Shown here: positions 56,967-64,000 of the stretch, one piece after another
Layout of the letters: each line of letters begins with the position of its first letter
Numbering within the stretch: position 1 is the stretch's first letter
Assembly (NCBI GenBank): GCA_003116875.1
Contig: BCKT01000002.1
Location: forward strand, 1,798,001 to 1,862,000
Origin: Takashimella koratensis
Lineage: Eukaryota > Basidiomycota > Tremellomycetes > Trichosporonales > Tetragoniomycetaceae
DNA: 64,000 bases
Reading direction: 5' to 3'
Position numbers and translations under genes: made by a program
Notes under the pieces: generated by a model
What the model saw: the letters and a program-made list of their open reading frames with translations, nothing else
The model's database searches: none
What the model was told of the DNA's origin: nothing

Positions 56967-58532
56967 TCACACGCTGGCTGCGGTAGGAACCTCTGCCAAG
57001 CTCCTCCTCTCACCCGAACGGGCGAGTCGTTCTCGGATCCCATCAACGCTGGTATTTGCCCACGCCTCGGCGCTGGGATCGAGTGGCCCAAACACTCGGT
57101 TCTCCGAAGAGAAAACCCACTCGGATGGTTCACCAAATGCACGAGCTGTAATCGCGTCAAGCTCTTCGCCAATCACACGGACGAAAAGGTCGAGATTTAG
57201 GTCGTTGCGGTCGTACCCTAGTGGGTTTTCGATTTCTTGACCAATAGCTGCAAAGCCGACGACGATATATGTCGTCACCTAGCGTTAGATTGCTCAAACG
57301 TAAACTTACGACAACCGCTGGGACTGTCCACCAGCCAAAGCCCGACGCGTAGAGCTGGAACGGTAAGGCTAGGCAGTACACCCAAGTGACTTCCCAGATG
57401 TGCGCGTTGTAACTCCACGGAATCGGTGTTGTCAGAATCCTCTCCAGACTGGTCAGGGCCTCGGTCATTTGATTGAGCGCAGTCAAAAGCGTGTTGATCG
57501 TTGGGACGTCTACTGATTTTCTCCTCTGCATCGCTGCGATCCAACTCGACATGAACATTGTGATTTCGAGGGGCACGTTCTGACCGAGTCCACCACCACG
57601 ATCCGATCGCATACGCTCGCGCATCGCCTCGCGCCCGTCGGAGAGGTTCCGAAGGTATTTTTTGGATAAAAAGAGGCGGATCGGCCATTGTTCGGACCAT
57701 CGGAATCGAGGTGGGTTGCGAGCAGGGCGGAGGCGAGGGCGCATGGGCGTACCAAAAGTGCTTAGGCGCGTGTACTTGTCCCAGTCTTCGGTAGTGTTGG
57801 TGTCGGCGTGGGGCAGGGGTCGTGGGGAGATGGGGAGGCGAGGGCCAGGGAGACCGGCCGAGTTGGTCGCTTCGGTTGGGTCGGGTAGACCAGATGGCAT
57901 GTCGAGAGTTGGGATGAAATTGACCAGGTCGTATAGGTCCTCGTAGCGGCTAAGGTCAGCGGGGGAGGTTATTGAACTTACATTCCCTCTTCACCTCGGA
58001 GGTAGTGCTTCACGGCGACGGAGAACGCGTGAGCCATGCGTACGATTGTCTTCTTCTCCAAGATCCCGCGAGCCTCGTCGCGTGCTTTTGCCTCGGGATC
58101 GGATGACGTGTTTGTGACAGCCGAGATCGAGTCGGGACCTGGGGTCAGCTTTTCATCACAGTCTTACTCACAATGAATCCAGACCGTTCTTGCCCAAGTC
58201 CTAGACGCGAGAATGATCTGAGACCACATTCTCCTTCCTTCCCAATACCTATCGTACGCTGAACTCGTTCGATAACTTAGTGTGAGACCTAGCAAGACAC
58301 CTAGGACGGTGATCATCGTGTTGGGGAACTTGATACTGGCGGTGGTATAGTTGTTGATACAGACGACCATGGTCGCCCAGCCGCCAAAGAAGAGAAGTTG
58401 AGGCCAGATCTGGAAGACGGCGGTGGCTGTCATCGCGTTGTATAAGAGGACGGCGGAGACATGGGGTCGGTGCGAGAGGAGGTCGAGGTCGGGGTTACCG
58501 ACAAAGTGTTCGTCCACAGGGGTGCGAGCCAT
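56967..58532 (-). CDS. Bestrophin-like (UPF0187) chloride channel
   Basis: Exons 58532-58172, 58138-57982, 57949-57310 and 57278-56967 give 489 residues. N-terminal membrane helices are at about 27-65 (AVLLYNAMTATAVFQI, LLFFGGWATMVVCIN) and 72-87 (TMITVLGVLLGLTLSY). The conserved RTSSAYDRYWEGRRMW motif follows, and a second membrane pair comes late (VTWVYCLALPFQLYASGFGW, VTTYIVVGFAAIGQEIE), ending in NPLGYDRNDLNLD, the family signature. The middle (190-270) is a Pro-rich loop. Family members are anion channels of plasma or organelle membranes. All introns are ultra-short (33, 32, 31 nt). Confidence 0.88.
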
Positions 58533-58993
58533 TGTGAGTAAACAGGATGGGTGATGGGGAAGAATGAGAATGAGAGAGGTCTATGCGTCTATAAGCGAAT
58601 GCGTGCCCGATACACCGCGGTGGCCGTGCTGCCTGAGCACTCCTGAATGCGATGAAGATGGATGATGATGAGCTGATGGTCAAAGTCTATGGTGGATGGA
58701 TGGTCTTGGCGACTGAATCGATGGGCAGGGGGCAGGGTGCTAGGGGTTAGCGTTGCTGCGACGTGAGACTGCGCGACGAAACGACAGGGTCCAGGGTGAG
58801 GCGAGAGGGGTGGGATGGGCCACGTGGAAGCCACGTGGGGGGTGTTTCACTCTAGGTGCCTGGTTGACGATCGTCGCCTCAGCTTTAATGGATGCTCAGT
58901 GGCAACATCTTCTTCTTCTTCCCATCTCATCATCTTCTTCTCTCATCACCATTGCTCATCATCACTATCCCTATCGCAACTACCTCTCGGACC
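58533..58993. other. Divergent promoter, bestrophin / PY-rich protein
   Basis: 461 bp; the last 100 bp before 58994 are CTTCTTCTT/CATCATC-rich. CCACGTGG (58818-58832, twice nearby) is a palindromic E-box that could bind bHLH factors of the Cbf1 or Pho4 type. Confidence 0.4.
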
Positions 58994-61037
58994 ATGGGGA
59001 CCATCACGGGAACCAGGTACAAAGGCGGAACGTATACCCTCGCCCAATTGTCTAAAGCTTCCAAGGATCCAGAGTGGCAAGTGTCTCTCACCCCTTGCAC
59101 CTTCCATCCTCGATCCACTCACATGCCCATCACTACACCTCCCCAGTCCCCTCTGCCCCTCTTGCCACTTTCACCCCCCTTCCCTCCCCCCGCCCCTCCA
59201 TGCTGACATCCACAGGACCCCTGACCCCAAACCCACTCGTAAACGATCTATTAACGCCCGTTTCGACCGCCTCTTCGCACGTCACCGTCCTTTCAATGCA
59301 CCCACGTCCACCCTCACCCCCGCCGAGTCATCTGCGGCTGCCCGGCTTGCGGCGAAGCGAGAGCGCGCCAATGCCGCGAGGGACAAGAAGCTTATCGAGA
59401 CGCTCGGGATTGATATGAAAGAGCTGGAGAGGCAAGACCAGGAAGCGAGGGATGAGGAGGAAGGTGAGGGGAGGGAAGGGAAGGTTGAACTGGCTCAGAT
59501 CGGGCGGTTCGGATTGGTAAGTCAGGTCCCGAAGTCTCACGACTGAGAATTGAGCCGTTTCTCCTTCCCCGCTGACACATACAGGCAAAGAAGAAGATCC
59601 CAACGCTGCCTCAGGAACTCCTCAATATTCTTTACCCTCCGCCCAAGCCCGATCCAGCCGCCCCTGCGCCAGTCTATGCGCCTCAACCTCTCGCTCTTCT
59701 TCACGGTCCGCCGCCCAACACACAGCCCACGCAACATGCTGGCCCGAGCGCCCCAGTTGCTCTGGGTACGCCCCCGCCCGCGCCGCAATGGGGTTTCATA
59801 TACCCTGCCCCGCCGACAGCACCCAACCAAGACCCCACCGGCTATCCTTACTTCCAGCCGTACCCTCCGCCAACTTACCCACAGGCATATCCACCTCCCT
59901 ACCCTACTCCTCACACCCAGCCTTATCCACTACACGCCGCCCAACCCTACCCACATGCCTACCCTCCTCCCTCCCAATCGTACCACGGATACCCGCCTCA
60001 CCCTCCTCTGCCCGAACCTCGCAGTATCCTCCGTGGGTCGAACATCTACACTCGACAGCGCTACCCTCCCGTTCACCCGTACTACTACCCTCCTCTGACG
60101 GGCCACCACCCTTACTCGAAACCGTACGTTCGCTTCACCTCGCCAACGCTGTATTCTCCTACCTCGCCTCGACCGAGGATCAAGACGTTCAAGCATGAGG
60201 AGCCAGCTCGGGTGCTCACGCCCGAGGAGGTCAAGAAGATGTCGTTCCAGGAGCGGCTGAGGTACGAGGCGCAGCGCGATGAGGAGCATGCAGAGATGGA
60301 GGATGTGGACGAGATGGAGGAAGAGGATACAGAGGTAGACGAGGAGTCGGACGGGACTTACCAGTACACCGAGGAAGAGGCAGACTCGCTTGAATACGCC
60401 GATACCGATACCGAGGAGGAGCACGAAAATGGGAGCCGGGTGAGCGCAGATCGTTACTCGATAGAGGACGCTGGGCGCCGCACTCCGACCCCTTCCGAGT
60501 CGGATGACGAGCTGCGGCTCGGGTCGTCCCCCTTTGTTCCCTCGGACACGCGCGTGGACTCTCGCAAAACCGCTACCGGTTCCACTCCACTGGTAAGTTC
60601 CACTCTTGTTCCGTTGTTGACGAAAGCAACGCACCGAGTCATTCTACCAGTCCTTTGATACCGACTCTCCTCAGTCCCGCGCTTACGGTTCGGACAACAC
60701 ATCGGGCCCTCGTCTCCATCGCGTGACGGAATGGGCGACCGCACCTGTCAAGGGTCTGAAGCCGGCTGAACCGAGGCCTAGAATGCCGAGCATGTACCCC
60801 GTCCCTTCTACCGACCAGGACGTCGGGAGGACACAGTCGATGATAGTGACCGACGAGACGATCGAGACGTTCTCGGACGAGACCGTAGTTGAAGAGGTGG
60901 AGGAGGAGGGACCGGACGGGATGGGCGAAGAAGTAAACGAGGTAGAGTCCTCCCCTCCTCAGCCGGCAGAAGAGGAGGTGCCGTTCTGGGGAGATGGAGG
61001 GAAAGTGGATTTTGTGATCTGGCGCGATGGGTATTAG
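58994..61037 (+). CDS. Pro/Tyr-rich protein with acidic C-terminus, unknown
   Basis: Exons 58994-59076, 59216-59516, 59585-60592 and 60651-61037 give 592 residues. The N-terminus (MGTITGTRYKGGTYTLAQLS) and a charged helix (RLAAKRERANAARDKKLIET, DMKELERQDQEARDEEE) precede a long Pro/Tyr-rich region (PYPPPTYPQAYPPPYPTP). A basic-to-acidic segment (VLTPEEVKKMSFQERLRYEA, Glu-rich 300-345) and an acidic C-terminus ending VDFVIWRDGY follow. PY repeats may bind WW domains. The first intron uses a GC donor (GCAAGT) with normal acceptor CACAG; a GT donor 4 nt on would put a stop in frame. Family not recognised. Confidence 0.7.
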
Positions 61038-61621
61038 GTGGTCATTTTCAGTTGAGCCACATGAGTAGGTAGTCGTTCGATCAGTTCAGGCTCGTTCTTC
61101 TGTGCACAAGTTTGTTATACTCAGGCAAAGAAAACATTACCCAGCACCTTTTATAGCCTTCGTACCCAGCACTTCCATACTGGCCATGATCACCAGCGCA
61201 TTGGTCGGCCCTTCCATCACCCAGTGTCTGCTTCATCAACATCCCATTCCACATGTTGTACACTTCATCGCGGCTCTTCAGACGCATCAATCCTCACGTA
61301 GCACGTCCCACCTTCGCCGTACACTTCCCGGCGTCAACCTTATGACCCATGCATCTGTACCATACCCAACACCGCAGCCAAACCTTGCGTCTCACTATTG
61401 TGATTAGAGTTACGCAACTTTCTTCGACATGGTCGGTCTTCACTGAACCTTGTTCCCTTTCATGACTTTTATTCAGCCCAAGAGTCGTCTTTCACTCTGA
61501 CCGTTACTCTTCATCCTTCTTACACCAACACCTCTCACTCTCTACTGATTCCTTGAGCCAAAGCCCTGTCTCTCTCGCTTCACTAGGTAATTTTCACCGT
61601 TGATCGCACCAATCCGACACC
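61038..61621. other. Intergenic, no gene seen
   Basis: 584 bp between two plus-strand genes, with a pyrimidine-rich end that is probably the leader of the next gene. Confidence 0.4.
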
Positions 61622-62563
61622 ATGCCCACCAACCACTCAATTCCAACCATCACCCCCATCCCTCTCGTTCACGCCGACACCTCCACCGTAAGCAACCAGG
61701 TACGCTCCCCATTCCACCTTCCCGTGCTCCTCTCCCTCTACTTACGACTCGAGCTAACGACCCAGAATCCCGAGATGGACTGGACCGACCTGGGCGACTG
61801 GCTCGATAAGCCCGCCCTCAAAGGCGGTAACGAGAACGAGAGGGAAGTGGAGCTAGAGGTGGCAGTGAGCAGTGCGGAGATTTCTCCAATCTCCGAACTC
61901 GACGTAGTTGAGGAGGGTGAAGGTGGTGATGGTAGTGATGAGGAGAGCCATGAGAGTGAGGCGAACAAGAACGAGGTCATGGAAGGATACGAGTCGGAGG
62001 AGACGGTCGTGGATGAAGAGGGTACGCCAAGTCCCCTACTCGCGAGCATGTTTGTCGCCATGAATGATGCGGAAGACGAGGACGAGGACGATGACGATGA
62101 CGACGAGAGTGATCATACACCAAGCATGTTGCTCTCGAGCGTCTTTGTCTCAATGGCCGATGTCGAAGGTGGCGAGGGTGAGGACGAAGGTGATCTCGAC
62201 ACGACGGTAGTTGAGTCCAATCCCATCAACACCTCAGCCGTCGCCACCGACTCCACCCAGCCCAACACTCCCTCTCAACCCTCTCCACCCACCTCGGTCC
62301 TCCAATCCGAACTCGAAACCTTCCTCTCATCCCTGTCCCACCTCCAAACCCCACTCTTCACCACCGACATCCTCCGCTCTCGATACACTACCATCCCTGG
62401 CCGCCAACGCTCACGCGGCCTCCTCATCTTACCTTACTTTGGGCGTGAGTTCGGGATGCCAGGTCGAGGGACACATATGTGGAGGTGGAAAGCGGGTAGG
62501 TACGACGTCTCTCAACGGTTCGATATCCCCGAGACCATCTACGAGAGCGTCGCGTTCGAGTGA
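61622..62563 (+). CDS. Acidic protein of unknown function, paralogous ends possible with its neighbour
   Basis: Exons 61622-61699 and 61766-62563 (66-nt intron with CTAAC branch; length divisible by three, so retention would also leave the frame open) give 291 residues. It begins MPTNHSIPTITPIPLVHADT, then WTDLGDWLDKPALKGG, a long acidic region with a poly-Asp run (EDEDEDDDDDDESDH), and two copies of a short motif (PSPLLASMFVAMNDAEDE and PSMLLSSVFVSMADVEGG). The C-terminus is structured and basic (RGLLILPYFGREFGMPGRGT, MWRWKAGRYDVSQRFDIPET). Unrecognised. Confidence 0.65.
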   Translation: MPTNHSIPTITPIPLVHADTSTVSNQVRSPFHLPVLLSLYLRLELTTQNPEMDWTDLGDWLDKPALKGGNENEREVELEVAVSSAEISPISELDVVEEGEGGDGSDEESHESEANKNEVMEGYESEETVVDEEGTPSPLLASMFVAMNDAEDEDEDDDDDDESDHTPSMLLSSVFVSMADVEGGEGEDEGDLDTTVVESNPINTSAVATDSTQPNTPSQPSPPTSVLQSELETFLSSLSHLQTPLFTTDILRSRYTTIPGRQRSRGLLILPYFGREFGMPGRGTHMWRWKAGRYDVSQRFDIPETIYESVAFE

Positions 62564-62732
62564 GTATCAGTGTAGCCGTCAGCAGTACCTTGTGGTTAGT
62601 GAACGCTTGGTCAGTGAAGGCAACTAGCTAGGTCGTTATACATGCACAATATATCCTTGAAACCAGATCTATTATAGCGACGATTGTCGCTTGTTTTATG
62701 GGTATCGTGAAGAACAAGTATCGTAAAGAACC

Positions 62733-64000
62733 TTAGACCAAAGTCCAGAGAAGCGCTGCGATGATCGGGAGGATCCCAATCGAAGCTGTGACCCCTGCCG
62801 AACTGTCCTTGCCCAGAGGTGTGCTGCTACCGCTCGGGTTCCCTGGTTTACCCTGTGCTACCCACTCGTTGTACGCCGCGTACGCGAGGATGGTGAACGC
62901 CTGACCCTCGGGGGAGTCCGACCCTTGCGCACTCCACGATTCGGGATCTACCACTTGCGTGAGGTACCCGCTCGAGTTGACGTTCCCCGATGCCGCAGAC
63001 AAGAGGGTGAGCGACATGTTGACGTACGAGTTGGTCAAGTTGAGTGTGGACAGTCGGAGTCCCGCGGACGCCATGAGCATCGACGACGACGAGTCTTGGA
63101 ACGAAGAGGTGTCGTTGATATAATTGTACAGTAACCCGCTCGACGACTAGGGTCAGCAAAGGATGAAAAGTGGACTCACGATGTATCCCTGGGTGTTGGA
63201 GAGAATCTCCTCGGCCCAGTTTTGTAAATCCCCAGTTTGACTGGTCATGCTCCCTGCTGAGGAGCTTCGAAGGATAGTAGCAAGGGTTCGGACGATACCT
63301 GCCGCTGCCCAGGCATTGCCAGTCGCCCAAACTCCAGGGTCACTAGTGCCAGTGCCGTACCGGATGTGCTGCCACAGTCCCGACGGCTGGATCAGTGCGT
63401 CCCGATAGAGCGAGATCTGTGTATACGCTGTCTGAAGTAGAGTTTGATTGTTGTTGAGCGCGCCGTAGTACGCGAGGAAAGGTGGGACCATGTAGATGAA
63501 ATCTGCCCAGAGCTGGACTTGGTCTGGCCGGTGCGAGATGGCTCCGGTATCAGACTGCGGTTAGTCCCGAGTCAAGGTGTAGACTTACTTTAGGAACGTC
63601 ATACAGAAGGTAGTTGAGCTCTTCGCTCGCTGCGTCACCGTAAGAGACACCAGCGAAAGACGCGTCGTTGGTGGTTGCGTTGGCAAGGAGGATGGCCACG
63701 CCAAGACTCGCAGGGTCACCCGCTGCACCACCACCGAGCAAAGTACTCCCATTGTGGGCAGCCGCCGAGGTGTTGGTCGCTGGTCGTTGGCTCATGGTGT
63801 TCTGCGCCATTGTGATGATCTCGGAGATGGACGAGGAGGACAGGCCCGAGGGCAGAGGGAGAGGAGGGGTCGGGCTGAAGACGGAGATGTTGGGGTAGGT
63901 CCATTCGAGAATCGCCTCTGATTCCGTCCCGTTCTCCCAGCTGTCGTCAGCGGGTGATAAGACGATGGCTTACCTCTGGAGACATAGCTGTTGCATCACC
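62733..64000 (-). CDS. GPI-anchored six-hairpin glycosidase (GH88/GH105-like), 5' end cut off
   Basis: Exons 63974-64000 (partial), 63589-63940, 63180-63554 and 62733-63146 give 389 visible residues; the N-terminus is beyond the window. Family blocks are SWENGTESEAILEW, then GAISHRPDQVQLWADFIYMV followed by PPFLAYYG, GLWQHIRYGTGTSDPGVWAT, and GNAWAAAGIVRTLATIL. The (alpha/alpha)6 barrels of this type act on unsaturated uronyl ends of pectic or similar polysaccharides; the substrate here is unknown. A Ser/Gly-rich region and hydrophobic tail (ASIGILPIIAALLWTLV) indicate a GPI anchor, so the enzyme would be wall- or membrane-bound. All three visible introns are 33-34 nt. Confidence 0.82.

Noticed and set aside
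1..64000. CRISPR arrays, insertion sequences, phage or operon signals
   Set aside because: The window is eukaryotic with spliced genes; no direct-repeat/spacer array, transposase or reverse transcriptase was found.

Overview
The window is fungal nuclear DNA. Nearly all genes carry short GT-AG introns with a CTGAC/CTAAC-type branch site just before the acceptor, flanked by compact intergenic spaces and pyrimidine-rich leaders. The gene content (SLX4, SAGA/TFIID subunits, a Kre9/KNH-type GPI wall protein, a Zn2Cys6 regulator) and the look of the ribosomal protein eS8 suggest a basidiomycete, probably a tremellomycete-like yeast. That placement is inference; no database search was possible.

Layout. 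0-9.6 kb holds nuclear and ER housekeeping genes: a small membrane protein, Sec72-like translocon subunit, SLX4 nuclease scaffold and a MATH-BTB protein. 9.6-11.9 kb is gene-poor. 11.9-17.2 kb is an accessory block: a GT18 (MGAT5-like) glycosyltransferase, a GT47 exostosin-like enzyme only 37 bp behind it, and a small secreted protein. 19.7-35.9 kb returns to core genes: RWD-IMPACT (Yih1), an AT-hook protein, SAGA subunit Sgf73, a Kre9/KNH GPI protein, ribosomal protein eS8, an unknown 468-residue protein and a Dpb3/POLE4-type histone-fold protein. 36.7-41.0 kb is a tandem array of four intronless paralogues of an unrecognised family, two intact and two broken. 42.4-47.4 kb has the divergent pair tRNA adenosine deaminase (Tad1/ADAT1) and TAF12. 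47.8-53.5 kb has an orphan gene with a duplicated upstream region, a minisatellite and a Zn2Cys6 transcription factor. 57.0-64.0 kb has a bestrophin-like channel, two acidic or proline-rich unknown proteins and a GPI-anchored six-hairpin glycosidase cut by the right edge.

Two patterns stand out. First, introns fall into two classes by gene: six genes (GT18, GT47, secreted protein, Zn2Cys6 factor, bestrophin, glycosidase) have 24 introns of 31-34 nt (the only exception is one 75-nt intron), whereas nuclear and housekeeping genes have introns of 58 to about 470 nt, with Tad1 between at 39-46 nt. Second, the tandem family looks like a young, rapidly decaying, lineage-specific expansion with repeated promoter modules. 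Exon chains were built by hand from splice signals and reading frame; those reported as complete sum to multiples of three.
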